DNA of 64,000 nucleotides from Leptolyngbya iicbica LK (GTDB lineage Bacteria; Cyanobacteriota; Cyanobacteriia; Phormidesmidales; Phormidesmidaceae): contig NZ_QVFV01000002.1 in the NCBI RefSeq assembly GCF_004212215.1, positions 929,528 through 993,527 on the forward strand, read 5' to 3'. Below, piece by piece: positions 9,095 to 18,665 of the stretch (position 1 is the stretch's first letter; each line of letters opens with the position of its first letter). A program made the translations under genes and the position numbers. A model generated the notes under the pieces. The model did not search any database, was not told the origin of the DNA, and was given only the letters and a program-made list of their open reading frames with translations.

Positions 9095-10528
9095 ATGATG
9101 GTGAGGACGCGATCGGTAAGCCCTATGACGGCCCTCTCTACCCCTGAACAGTCAGTTGAGTCTCAAGCAGCAGCGCTGCTCCAGGCGCAGCGGGCCTATT
9201 TCGCGACGGGGGCAACCGTCTCTGTCGAGTTTCGGGTGGCCCAGCTCAAGCGATTGCAGGCCGCCATCATCGAGCGGCAAGACGCGATTGTCGAGGCGGT
9301 CAAGGCCGACTTGGGCCGCCCTGAGTTTGAAAGCTATTTTGAAATTGGCGTGCTCGACGAGCTGAAATATGTGCTCAAGCACCTGAAGCAATGGGCCAAA
9401 CCCCGCCGGGTGAGCTTGCCGCTGACGCAACTGCCAGGATCGGCCTGGGTGCAGCCTGATCCCTTGGGGGTGGTGCTGATTATTGGCCCGTGGAATTATC
9501 CGTTTCAACTGGTGATTTCGCCATTGATCGGGGCGATCGCGGCGGGCAACTGTGCGTTGATCAAACCCTCCGAACTGGCCCCGGCGATGTCCAAGGTGGT
9601 GGCCGACCTCGTGCGCGACACCTTTCCGCCCGAATACATTGCCGCCATGGAAGGGGGCGTGGCCACGGCGCAAGCACTGCTGGCCCAAAAGTTTGACCAC
9701 ATCTTCTTCACCGGGGGCACCCGCATTGGTCAAATCGTCATGGCAGCAGCGGCCCAGCAACTGACCCCAGTGACGCTGGAACTGGGGGGCAAAAGTCCGT
9801 GTATTGTCGATCAAGACATCAATATTGCAGTCGCGGCCCAGCGCATCGTATGGGGCAAGTTTGTGAATGCCGGACAAACCTGTATCGCGCCCGATTATTT
9901 ACTGCTCCAGGAGTCGATCAAATCGGAGTTTTTGGCTGCGCTGAAAGAGACGATACAGGCTTATTTTGGCGATGATCCGGCCCAGAGTCCCGACTTAGCC
10001 AGAATCATTAACGATCGCCAGTTTGACCGACTGACCGGGCTCATGGCGAACGCATCGGTCTACATCGGTGGCGAAACTAACCGGGATGACCGCTACATCG
10101 CCCCCACCATCCTGACTGACGTGACGTGGGACAGTCCCATCATGCAGGAGGAAATTTTTGGCCCGATTTTGCCAGTGCTGACTTATCAAAAGATCGAGGA
10201 CGCGATCGCTCAAATCAACGCTCGTCCCAAACCGTTAGCCCTCTATCTGTTCACCAAAAATGCCGCGCTACAGCAGCAGGTGCTCAGAACGACCTCATCG
10301 GGGGGCGTTTGTCTCAATGACGTCTTTTTGCAGGCCGCTATTTGGGGACTGCCCTTCGGCGGCGTGGGGGATAGCGGCATCGGCGCTTACCACGGCAAAA
10401 CCAGCTTCGAGACCTTTTCACATATGAAAAGTGTGCTCAAAAAGCCATTTTGGTTTGATCTGGACTGGCGCTACGCCCCGTATGCTGGCAAGCTCGACTT
10501 TTTCAAAAAGGTGATCGGCTCCCCCTAG
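9095..10528 (+). CDS. NAD(P)-dependent aldehyde dehydrogenase
   Basis: A 477-residue aldehyde dehydrogenase of the class 3-like type that oxidises aldehydes, often fatty or lipid-peroxide derived, to acids. Visible motifs are GPWNYPFQL for cofactor binding, FFTGGTRIGQ, the catalytic Glu in LELGGKSP and the catalytic Cys in GQTCIAPDY. Cyanobacterial homologues act on the fatty aldehydes left by acyl-ACP reductase, which is one candidate role; no alkane genes are present here. The start is uncertain: ATG 9095, 9098 or 9125 all have weak ribosome sites. The C-terminus may carry a weak hydrophobic segment. Confidence 0.92.
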   Translation: MMVRTRSVSPMTALSTPEQSVESQAAALLQAQRAYFATGATVSVEFRVAQLKRLQAAIIERQDAIVEAVKADLGRPEFESYFEIGVLDELKYVLKHLKQWAKPRRVSLPLTQLPGSAWVQPDPLGVVLIIGPWNYPFQLVISPLIGAIAAGNCALIKPSELAPAMSKVVADLVRDTFPPEYIAAMEGGVATAQALLAQKFDHIFFTGGTRIGQIVMAAAAQQLTPVTLELGGKSPCIVDQDINIAVAAQRIVWGKFVNAGQTCIAPDYLLLQESIKSEFLAALKETIQAYFGDDPAQSPDLARIINDRQFDRLTGLMANASVYIGGETNRDDRYIAPTILTDVTWDSPIMQEEIFGPILPVLTYQKIEDAIAQINARPKPLALYLFTKNAALQQQVLRTTSSGGVCLNDVFLQAAIWGLPFGGVGDSGIGAYHGKTSFETFSHMKSVLKKPFWFDLDWRYAPYAGKLDFFKKVIGSP

Positions 10529-10591
10529 GGCTCGGTCAACTGACAGATTGGGGTATCTCGTCGCGTGGGTCAACTCTGGGACGACCCACAA

Positions 10592-10734
10592 CAGGGCAAA
10601 CGCATACTTCGACATTTTCGCAATAAGGATAGGTTCTGGCCGCCTTATTGCGAAAAATAGAGGCTTTTTGAACGTTGCTGAGCGCTGAAATGCCCATTCC
10701 CTCGTCAGACTCAAATTAGTATGCGTTTGCCCTG
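10592..10734. mobile_element. 143-bp MITE with 16-bp inverted ends and target-site duplication
   Basis: The two ends are perfect 16-bp inverted repeats: CAGGGCAAACGCATAC at 10592-10607 and its complement at 10719-10734. They are directly flanked by an exact 10-bp duplication CGACCCACAA (10582-10591 and 10735-10744). Inside lies a second perfect stem, TTTTCGCAATAAGG at 10615-10628 against 10643-10656 with a 14-base loop. There is no coding capacity. This is a non-autonomous transposable element. The long target duplication fits IS4-type transposases, but that parentage is an inference. Confidence 0.88.
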
Positions 10735-10875
10735 CGACCCACAACACTTCCAACTTTGGTGCTCGCCGCCTTAGCCCCCGCTACTAGCCCAACATTTAGT
10801 ATTGACGTGTCCCTGGCCCATGACCGAGCAGGGACATAACAATCCGCAGTCAGGTACCGAGAGCCCAAAAGGTTA

Positions 10876-10981
10876 AAGAATAGAAATTTAATCTAAGTGT
10901 GGACAGCCGTCTCGGCTGTCCCGGAGCAGACAAGAAGCCTACCCGATAAAACTTGGATTTTATAAAATCCTGCTTTCTAAG
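10876..10981 (+). repeat. Dispersed ~106-bp hairpin repeat, copy 1
   Basis: It contains a hairpin with arms GGACAGCCG and CGGCTGTCC around TCT (10901-10921) and a perfect palindrome GGATTTTATAAAATCC (10955-10970). The same arrangement occurs inverted at 25664-25770, where the hairpin arm carries a paired A/T change. No open frame is seen. It lies upstream of the DUF2079 gene. Confidence 0.8.
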
Positions 10982-11095
10982 CTCCTCGTTTTTCTGCTCA
11001 AGAGATCAACGGAGCTAGCTGCGCAACGCTATATTTTTGATTTTCAGCGCCAGCGCCAGTGAGAATAGGGAAGCCCTTTTACGTGCTGGAACCGT

Positions 11096-12721
11096 ATGCG
11101 TGCTTTGGACTGGATGGCGAATCATCGACGGGTGCTGTGGGCCGCAGGAATTTTTTGGGTGCTAATGACGCTCAGCGTTCTCAATCGGCACTGGGCCATG
11201 TACCCGAGTTTTTCCACCCATGACCAGGGCATTTTTAATCAGATTTTTTGGAATGGTATCCACGGCCAATTTTTTCAAGGCACGCTTTCGTCGGGGGAGT
11301 CGGCCGCCGTACTCTTTGGCGATCAAGTCCCGGATGTGACGTATCAACGGCTCGGCCAGCATTTCACCCCAATTCATTTGCTGTGGCTACCGCTGTATTA
11401 CCTGTTGCCCCATTCCGCAACGTTGCTGGTGCTGCAGGTGACGCTGGTGACCGCCGGGGGAATCGCACTCTATTTTCTGGCACGGCAACAATTGTCTGAA
11501 CAAGTAGCGCTGTGGATTACGCTGGGTTATTTTTGCGCCCAAGCGGTCATTGCGCCGCATTTGGCCAATTTCCATGACTTTGCTCAGATTCCGCTATGGA
11601 TTTTTTTGCTGCTGCTCGCGGTAGAGCGGCAGCGGTGGGGCTGGGCGATCGCGGCGACCATCCTCGTCTTTCTCTGCCGCGAAGATGTCGGCATCATTTT
11701 GTTTGGCTTTGGGCTCTACTTTTTACTCAGTCGGCGGCATCCCTGGTTTGGGGCAGGACTCTGTGTGGCCAGTGTGGCCCATTTGGTGATCACCACCACG
11801 CTGCTGATGCCCCTATTTTCTGAAGAAGTGGGGACGAACTTTTTAGCCTTTTCTTACGCCGATTACGTGACGGGGGATGCCTCGACGGTGGATCTACTGG
11901 TGGCATTTCTAAAGCGTCCCGATCGCGTCCTCGTTGATCTGTTCATGCCGCTGGGCAACACCGTGCGGTTCATGCTGGGGCACTGGTTGCCGCTGCTGTT
12001 TGTGCCCGCGATTTCGCCCGCCGCTTGGCTTTGCACCGCGCCGCCCTTGGCGACCTTACTGCTGCGGTCAGACACAGAAATTGCCCTGTCAATGCAACTC
12101 CGTTACACCGTGATGGTGGTGCCAGGCATGTTTTATGGCGCGGTGGTGTGGTGGAGCCATCGGGGACCAAAGCTGTCTCGCCGCACGCGTAGCCTGTGGG
12201 CGGCCTGCCTGTGCCTCAGCTTGCTGTTTACGTTTACGCTCAATCCGTCGCGCACCTGGTCGTTTATCATCCCCGACTCGGTGGATCCGTGGGTGCATCT
12301 GACATTGACGAAACAGTGGGGCCACGCGAACGAGGTGCGATCGCTGCTCACCCCAATTCCCCCCGAGGCTAGCGTCACCGCTACCGACAACCTCTTGCCC
12401 CACGTATCCGGACGGCGGGCGGTGTTGCGCTTTCCGGCCCTCCAGTTTCGCGATGATACGGGCAAAACGGCGGACGTCGATTATGTGCTGGTGGATTTTT
12501 GGCAATTGCAGCAGTATGCCGGGGCTTTTTCAGGGTCCCGCGATCGCCTGCGGGAGTGGCTGCCCGTCGTGCAAGGACTGGTGGAGAGCGGCGACTACGG
12601 CGTCGTTGCGGCGACCTCTGGCGTCTTTTTGCTCCAGCGCAACACCCCTGATGATCCGACCGCACTGCAAGAGTGGCAAGCGTTTCAAACTAGCACTTAC
12701 GACACCTTAGAAGGTGAATAA
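11096..12721 (+). CDS. DUF2079 family integral membrane protein
   Basis: A 541-residue polytopic membrane protein with about ten hydrophobic segments between residues 10 and 385 and a soluble C-terminal part. The pattern HDQGIFNQIFWNGIHGQFF near residue 42 and FTPIHLLWLPLYYLLP near 90 are typical of the DUF2079 family, which resembles GT-C membrane glycosyltransferases. A role in transferring a sugar from a polyprenyl carrier is an inference from that fold. It is transcribed alone. Confidence 0.87.
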   Translation: MRALDWMANHRRVLWAAGIFWVLMTLSVLNRHWAMYPSFSTHDQGIFNQIFWNGIHGQFFQGTLSSGESAAVLFGDQVPDVTYQRLGQHFTPIHLLWLPLYYLLPHSATLLVLQVTLVTAGGIALYFLARQQLSEQVALWITLGYFCAQAVIAPHLANFHDFAQIPLWIFLLLLAVERQRWGWAIAATILVFLCREDVGIILFGFGLYFLLSRRHPWFGAGLCVASVAHLVITTTLLMPLFSEEVGTNFLAFSYADYVTGDASTVDLLVAFLKRPDRVLVDLFMPLGNTVRFMLGHWLPLLFVPAISPAAWLCTAPPLATLLLRSDTEIALSMQLRYTVMVVPGMFYGAVVWWSHRGPKLSRRTRSLWAACLCLSLLFTFTLNPSRTWSFIIPDSVDPWVHLTLTKQWGHANEVRSLLTPIPPEASVTATDNLLPHVSGRRAVLRFPALQFRDDTGKTADVDYVLVDFWQLQQYAGAFSGSRDRLREWLPVVQGLVESGDYGVVAATSGVFLLQRNTPDDPTALQEWQAFQTSTYDTLEGE

Positions 12722-13454
12722 AAAGCAACTTATTAGGGAATGTAAACCAAAAAGAACAACAATCTAAAATTAGTGATTAACGATCCAGAAAAGGCCAGCA
12801 AATCTGAACATCAAATTAAGATTTATTCTCCGTGAGAATGCGGAATTAGAACTTGCCATCGCTTGATGAGCGGCCTGAGATTAACTGATTTTGTATTCTG
12901 TACTGCTGTGGCGCGAAAGCATCCAAATTTCCAATCCTCAAAATTATAGATTTCTCCATCACTTTCCTAAAGTAAAAAGTTAGACCGCAGTAGTCACTAC
13001 AGCCATATCAAAACAAAGGTCAAGCTTTTATACAGAAGATTTCAATCTCTTAATCCTTTCCGAGCGAGGCTTTCGAGTCTAGGCCTTGGCGAACTACAGA
13101 TTCCACTGAGGATGAGTTGTGAGGTGTTATCGCAGCCTGACACAGGGGATAAAGTTTAGCTAAAAAGTCGGTCTCGGTTTAATTTTTGGTGGCAACATAT
13201 GAGGCATATGAGACTTCAAAGCGTTCTTTGGATTGTGTCTTTAACAGTTAGTAAGTAAAAGCAATCTTTTGGAAATCAAGGTCTTGTATCTGGTCTCAAT
13301 AAATCAGTTGTTTTTCCGTTTGAGCTGAAAATTCTGTTCTCAAATTCTCCAACGACACTGGGGGCTGCACTGGCCTCATGTTGCTTGCCAATTCAGGACA
13401 GCCCTGGCGGAAAACTCAGTTATTTCGTTGCCCAGCACACCTAGAGGGCCCATC
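12722..13454. other. Long AT-rich region upstream of nifJ
   Basis: This 733-base gap is markedly AT-rich compared with the flanking genes and has no convincing gene on either strand. It contains a short palindromic CATATGAGGCATATG at 13196-13210. It must hold the nifJ promoter and its length suggests a long leader or several control sites. I could not identify a defined NtcA or other regulator box. Confidence 0.5.
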
Positions 13455-16400
13455 ATGACAGAACAACTCTTTGCCACCTTGGACGGAAATGAAGCCGTGG
13501 CTCGCGTGGCGTATCGCCTCAGCGAAGTCGTTGCTATCTATCCCATCACGCCGTCGTCGCCCATGGGGGAATGGTCGGACGCCTGGGCCGCTTCCGGAAA
13601 TCCCAATATTTGGGGCACCGTGCCCTCCGTCGTGGAAATGCAGAGCGAAGGCGGCGCGGCGGGGGCAGTGCATGGCTCGCTCCAAGCCGGTTCCGTCACC
13701 ACAACCTTTACTGCCTCCCAGGGGCTGATGCTGATGCTCCCCAACCTTTACAAAATTGCGGGAGAGCTGTCACCAGCGGTGATTCACGTGGCGGCGCGAT
13801 CGCTGGCCGCCCAGGCTCTATCCATTTTTGGGGATCACAGTGATGTGATGGCGGCGCGGGCGACGGGCTGCGCCATGCTCTGTTCGGCCTCGGTGCAAGA
13901 AGCGCAGGATTTAGCCGCGATCGCCACCAAGGCCACCCTGCAATCGCGCATTCCCTTCCTCCACTTCTTCGACGGCTTCCGCACCTCCCACGAAGTGCAG
14001 AAAGTGAAGCTGATCCCTGATGAAGTGTTGGAACAGTTTGTGCCGCTGGATCTGGTGCTGGAACATCGAGCGCGATCGCTCACCCCCGATCGCCCCGTCA
14101 TTCGCGGCACCGCCCAAAACCCCGACGTGTACTTCCAGGGGCGGGAAACAGTGAACCGCTATTACTACGACTGTGCGGACGCGGTGCAGCAGGCGATGGA
14201 CGAGTTCGCCGCCCTCACCGGACGCCAGTACAAGGTGTACGAGTACCACGGCGCGCCGGATGCCGAAAAAGTGATCGTGCTGATGGGCTCTGGCTGCGAA
14301 ACCGCCCACGAAACCGTGGACTACCTGACCGCTCAAGGGGAAAAGGTCGGCGTGCTGAAAGTGCGGATGTATCGCCCCTTTGACTCCATCGAGTTCATGA
14401 AGTCCCTGCCCAAGACGGTGAAGGCGATCGCCGTTCTCGATCGCACCAAAGAACCCGGTGCTCCAGGCGAACCGCTTTATCTGGACGTGGTTCACGCCGT
14501 CCATGAACTGCCGAAACAAGAGGGCACCGTGCATCTGGAGGGGGACGAGGACAATCCCCACTTTGTCTATCCCCGCGAGTCGTATCCCAAGGTGGTGGGC
14601 GGTCGCTACGGCCTGTCGTCGAAGGAATTCACCCCGGCGATGATCAAAGGCATCTTCGCCAACTTAGATCAAGACAATCCGCAAAACCATTTCACCGTGG
14701 GCATTCACGACGATGTCACCCGGACCTCCCTAGACTGGGATCCTAGCTTCACCATTGAGCCGGATACCGTGGTGCGCGGCATTTTCTACGGACTGGGCTC
14801 AGACGGCACCGTCGGCGCGAACAAGAACTCCATCAAAATCATCGGCGGCGATACCGACAACTACGCCCAGGGCTACTTTGTCTACGACTCGAAGAAATCC
14901 GGTTCGGTGACGGTCTCGCACCTGCGCTTTGGCCCCGATCCCATCCGCTCTACCTACTTGATCGACAGCGCGAATTTTGTGGCCTGCCACCAATGGGAAT
15001 TCCTGCAGCAGTTGGAAATTCTCAACGAGGCGAAAGTGGGTGGCACGTTCCTGATCAACTCGCCCTTTGATGGCGGTGAAGAAACCTGGGCGCGACTGCC
15101 CCAAGCCATTCAGCAAGCCATCATCGACAAAAACCTGAAAGTTTACGCCATCAACGCCTTCAAAGTAGCGAATGAAGCGGGGATGCGGGGGCGCATCAAT
15201 ACGGTGATGCAAACCTGTTTCTTTGCGCTGTCGGGGGTGCTGCCGAGGGAAGAGGCGATCGCGGCCATCAAACAGGCCATTCGCAAGACCTACGGCAAAA
15301 AGGGCGAAGAAATCGTCGCCATGAACATCACGGCGGTGGATAACACCCTCAGCTACCTGTACGAAGTGCCCGTTGGCAGCGTCTCATCCGAGAGCGCAAC
15401 CCACCAATGGGTACCCGATACTGCCCCTAACTTTGTGAAAGACGTGCTGGGGCAGATTATGGCCCGCCACGGCGATGACCTGCCCGTCAGCGCTCTGCCC
15501 TCAGACGGCACCTATCCGACGGGCACCACCCAGTACGAAAAGCGCAACGTCGGCCAAGAAATTCCCACCTGGGATCCGGATGTGTGTGTGCAGTGCGGCA
15601 AGTGCGTCATGGTGTGCCCCCACGCGGTGATTCGCTCGAAGGTGTATGAACCGGGGCAATTAGAAAACGCACCGGATACCTTCAAACACACGGGCGCGAA
15701 GGACAAAGCCTGGTCAGATCTGCAATTCACCATTCAAGTGGCGGCGGAAGACTGTACCGGCTGTGCCCTCTGCGTAGAAGTGTGTCCCGCCAAGAACAAG
15801 GCCGAACCCAGCAAGAAAGCCATCAACATGGAGGCCCAACTGCCCCTGCGGGAGCAAGAGCGAGCCAATTGGGACTTCTTCCTTGACTTGCCGAACCCCG
15901 AGCGTAATGACCTGAATCTGAACAAAATCTCCCACCAGCAAATGCAGCAGCCGCTGTTCGAGTTCTCGGGTGCCTGTGCGGGCTGTGGCGAGACGCCGTA
16001 CATCAAGCTGGCGACGCAACTGTTTGGCGATCGCATGTTGATTGCCAACGCCACCGGCTGTTCCTCCATCTATGGCGGCAACTTGCCCACCACCCCTTAC
16101 ACCAAAAACACCGAAGGGCGTGGCCCCGCCTGGTCCAACTCCCTGTTTGAAGACAACGCCGAGTTTGGCCTGGGCTTCCGCTTATCTGTCGACAAGCAAA
16201 GCGAGCAGGCCGTCGAACTGCTGCAATACCTGGCCTTTGAGCTGAATGGCTCCTCCCGCCTGCCCCGCGACCTGGCGACAAATTTGCTGAACAATGAGCA
16301 GAAGGACGAGGCCGACATCGTCGAACAGCGGGAATGGGTCGAGGCGTTGCAAGGCCATCTGGACAACTGGTTGGCGGGACTCGACACCGACACCGAGAGC

Positions 16401-17264
16401 CGCGCCCCCGGATTGCGCAACCGTATCCTCAATTTGAAATCTCTCGCCAATTACCTGGTGCGCAAGAGCGTGTGGATTGTCGGCGGTGACGGCTGGGCCT
16501 ACGACATCGGCTACGGCGGTCTCGACCATGTGCTCGCCAGTGGCCGCAATGTGAACGTGCTGGTGATGGATACCGAGGTGTATTCCAACACGGGCGGGCA
16601 GATGTCGAAGGCCACCCCACGGGGAGCCGTCGCGAAGTTCGCAGCAGGCGGCAAACCCGCGCCCAAGAAGGATCTGGGGCTAATGGCAATGACCTACGGC
16701 AACGTCTACGTCGCCAGTGTCGCCATGGGTGCCCGCAACGAGCACACCCTGAAGGCGTTTTTGGAAGCGGAATCCTACGAAGGGCCGTCGCTGATCATGG
16801 CCTATTCCCACTGCATTGCCCACGGCATCAACATGGCGAAGGGCATGGATCAGCAGCAACTCGCAGTGGAGTCGGGCCGCTGGCTGCTGTATCGCTACGA
16901 CCCCCGCAAGGCCGAGCAGGGCGAGAATCCGCTGATGCTGGATAGCCGAACGCCGAAGAAGTCACTGGAAGAGGCGATGTACAGCGAAAACCGCTTCAAG
17001 ATGCTCCTTCGCAGCAACCCCGAAGCGGCGAAAACCTTGTTGAAGCAGGCCCGTGAGGATGTCTCAACCCGTTGGCATATGTACCAATATCTGGCGGCTC
17101 GCAACCCCGCTGAGGAACCCGAGATGCCGGTTCGGAAGGCTTATCAGCCGCGTAAGGAGGCGACCCCCGGCAACTTTAAACCGGTGAAATCACCGGAAGG
17201 TCAGCCGACAGATACCCAGGATTCGCAAGAGTCCGGGTCTGGCTCACAGACAACCTCAGCGTAG
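13455..17264 (+). CDS. nifJ: Pyruvate:ferredoxin (flavodoxin) oxidoreductase
   Basis: A single-chain enzyme of about 1269 residues that converts pyruvate and CoA to acetyl-CoA and CO2 while reducing ferredoxin or flavodoxin. The N-terminal domain has YPITPSSPMGEWSD; the middle carries two 4Fe-4S motifs (CVQCGKCVMVCP and CTGCALCVEVCP) at about residues 710-790; the C-terminal thiamine-diphosphate domain has ACAGCGETPY and GGDGWAYDIGYGGLDH. The ATG at 13455 (GAGGG upstream) gives the conserved MTEQLFATLDGNEA start; an upstream in-frame ATG at 13428 is less likely. The last ~50 residues are a disordered extension. In cyanobacteria NifJ serves dark or fermentative metabolism. A dihydroorotate-dehydrogenase-like gene follows. 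Confidence 0.96.
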   Translation: MTEQLFATLDGNEAVARVAYRLSEVVAIYPITPSSPMGEWSDAWAASGNPNIWGTVPSVVEMQSEGGAAGAVHGSLQAGSVTTTFTASQGLMLMLPNLYKIAGELSPAVIHVAARSLAAQALSIFGDHSDVMAARATGCAMLCSASVQEAQDLAAIATKATLQSRIPFLHFFDGFRTSHEVQKVKLIPDEVLEQFVPLDLVLEHRARSLTPDRPVIRGTAQNPDVYFQGRETVNRYYYDCADAVQQAMDEFAALTGRQYKVYEYHGAPDAEKVIVLMGSGCETAHETVDYLTAQGEKVGVLKVRMYRPFDSIEFMKSLPKTVKAIAVLDRTKEPGAPGEPLYLDVVHAVHELPKQEGTVHLEGDEDNPHFVYPRESYPKVVGGRYGLSSKEFTPAMIKGIFANLDQDNPQNHFTVGIHDDVTRTSLDWDPSFTIEPDTVVRGIFYGLGSDGTVGANKNSIKIIGGDTDNYAQGYFVYDSKKSGSVTVSHLRFGPDPIRSTYLIDSANFVACHQWEFLQQLEILNEAKVGGTFLINSPFDGGEETWARLPQAIQQAIIDKNLKVYAINAFKVANEAGMRGRINTVMQTCFFALSGVLPREEAIAAIKQAIRKTYGKKGEEIVAMNITAVDNTLSYLYEVPVGSVSSESATHQWVPDTAPNFVKDVLGQIMARHGDDLPVSALPSDGTYPTGTTQYEKRNVGQEIPTWDPDVCVQCGKCVMVCPHAVIRSKVYEPGQLENAPDTFKHTGAKDKAWSDLQFTIQVAAEDCTGCALCVEVCPAKNKAEPSKKAINMEAQLPLREQERANWDFFLDLPNPERNDLNLNKISHQQMQQPLFEFSGACAGCGETPYIKLATQLFGDRMLIANATGCSSIYGGNLPTTPYTKNTEGRGPAWSNSLFEDNAEFGLGFRLSVDKQSEQAVELLQYLAFELNGSSRLPRDLATNLLNNEQKDEADIVEQREWVEALQGHLDNWLAGLDTDTESRAPGLRNRILNLKSLANYLVRKSVWIVGGDGWAYDIGYGGLDHVLASGRNVNVLVMDTEVYSNTGGQMSKATPRGAVAKFAAGGKPAPKKDLGLMAMTYGNVYVASVAMGARNEHTLKAFLEAESYEGPSLIMAYSHCIAHGINMAKGMDQQQLAVESGRWLLYRYDPRKAEQGENPLMLDSRTPKKSLEEAMYSENRFKMLLRSNPEAAKTLLKQAREDVSTRWHMYQYLAARNPAEEPEMPVRKAYQPRKEATPGNFKPVKSPEGQPTDTQDSQESGSGSQTTSA

Positions 17265-17351
17265 GTGGGCACCGCTCACCGCCTCACAATCACAAGGTGG
17301 GCGGTGCTCGTTCCAAACCTCATTTTCTCAAGGTGGGCAATGCCCACCCTA
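17262..17351. repeat. Palindromic GGTGGGC intergenic repeat cluster
   Basis: The nifJ stop codon TAG (17262-17264) is the first part of TAGGTGGGC. The cluster holds three GGTGGGC units, including a perfect palindrome of GGTGGGCA and TGCCCACC around one A at 17332-17348, and an imperfect inverted pair at about 17264-17280 and 17295-17309. This is a REP-like intergenic sequence of the type common in cyanobacteria. It could fold in the nifJ transcript and protect or attenuate it. Confidence 0.65.
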
Positions 17352-17421
17352 CGGCGGGTTCATGAGGAATCCATCTACAGATCCCTGATCCGCCACCCAA
17401 ATTCCCTGACGGAGAACAACG

Positions 17422-18444
17422 ATGGACTTAACCACAACCTATCTGGGCCTGACGCTGAAATCCCCTCTGGTGGTCGGGGCGGCTGGCCCCTTGACTGAAG
17501 AGCTGAGCAACATTCGCTGGCTCGAAGATTCTGGGGCGGCCGCGATCGTGCTCCACTCCTTGTTTGAAGAGCAAATTCGACGCGAGCGGCTGGAACTGCA
17601 TCACCACTTAGAGCATGGCACCGAGAGCTTTGCCGAAGCCTTGACCTACTTTCCGGAGCCGGAAGTGTTTCATGTGGGGACAGAAGCGTACCTCGACCAT
17701 ATTCGGATGGCGAAAGCCATGGTCGATGTGCCGATTATCGGTAGCCTCAACGGCTTTACCCTCGGTGGCTGGACGGATTATGCCCAGCAGATGGAGGAAG
17801 CAGGGGCGGATGCGATCGAGCTCAATATTTACTGGATTCCCACCGATCTGGAGATGTCCGGCGCGGATGTGGAGCAGCATTATCTGGACGTTGTTCATGC
17901 CGTCAAAGCGGTGGTCAATATTCCCCTCGCAGTGAAGCTCAGCCCCTATTTCAGCAATACAGCGAATATAGCGAAGCGCCTGTGCGAAGCCGGAGCCGAC
18001 GGTCTAGTGCTGTTCAACCGCTTTTATGAGCCGGATATTGATATCGAAAATCTGGAAGTGCAGCCCAGCCTGATTCTCAGCCATCATTCCGACATGCTGC
18101 TGCCGCTGAATTGGATTGCCCTGCTGCACGATCGCATTCCGGCCAGCCTTGCCGCCACCACCGGCATCAACAAAGCGGAAGACGTGATCAAAATGCTGAT
18201 GGCCGGGGCCGACGTGACCATGTTGGTCGCCACGTTGCTGCGTCACGGCATCGGCCACCTCAAAACGATTGAGGAAGAACTCATTACCTGGCTGCAAGAG
18301 CATGAGTACGAATCTCTCGACATTTTGCGGGGCAGCATGAGCCAGCGCAACAGTCCCAACCCCAGCGAGTTTGAGCGGGTGCAGTACATGCGGGCAGTGC
18401 AGTCTTACCACCCCATCTGGGAAGCGAACGTGCCATCGGCGTAA
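17422..18444 (+). CDS. Dihydroorotate dehydrogenase-like FMN protein
   Basis: A 340-residue TIM-barrel protein of the dihydroorotate dehydrogenase/PreA group. The N-terminus (LTTTYLGLTLKSPLVVGAAG), the phosphate-binding TTGINKAEDVIKMLMAGAD and the core AIELNIYW fit the FMN barrel. The loop that in class 1 enzymes carries the catalytic Cys (NxxCP) reads NIYWIP, with no Cys, so orotate formation is doubtful. GGAG lies before the ATG. It follows nifJ by 157 bases, and I recall this pairing from other cyanobacteria, so a redox role linked to ferredoxin is a reasonable guess. Confidence 0.88.
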   Translation: MDLTTTYLGLTLKSPLVVGAAGPLTEELSNIRWLEDSGAAAIVLHSLFEEQIRRERLELHHHLEHGTESFAEALTYFPEPEVFHVGTEAYLDHIRMAKAMVDVPIIGSLNGFTLGGWTDYAQQMEEAGADAIELNIYWIPTDLEMSGADVEQHYLDVVHAVKAVVNIPLAVKLSPYFSNTANIAKRLCEAGADGLVLFNRFYEPDIDIENLEVQPSLILSHHSDMLLPLNWIALLHDRIPASLAATTGINKAEDVIKMLMAGADVTMLVATLLRHGIGHLKTIEEELITWLQEHEYESLDILRGSMSQRNSPNPSEFERVQYMRAVQSYHPIWEANVPSA

Positions 18445-18665
18445 TGCCTCGCTTCAAACGGATGGATTTTGCAGAACGCTGTTGCCGATATGGAGACAGC
18501 GTTTTTGTGTGCCGGGCGGGAAGCGCGATCGCATTGCATTTTCTGACAGGATTGCTCTCGACTTCACTCTGCCCTTTATCCTCAGCACATAGCCTTGCCA
18601 TTCTTTCCTGTCCCTGGAATGGTGAGTGCTGTTGCGATCGCTCACATAGATTTTTCTGATCCCCC

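Noticed and set aside
9152-9877. 241-codon leftward open frame inside the aldehyde dehydrogenase gene
   Set aside because: Shadow of a strongly supported gene, with no recognisable domain and unlikely composition.
13911-14561. 216-codon leftward open frame within nifJ
   Set aside because: Complement of conserved nifJ coding sequence; rich in His, Gly and Val with no motif.
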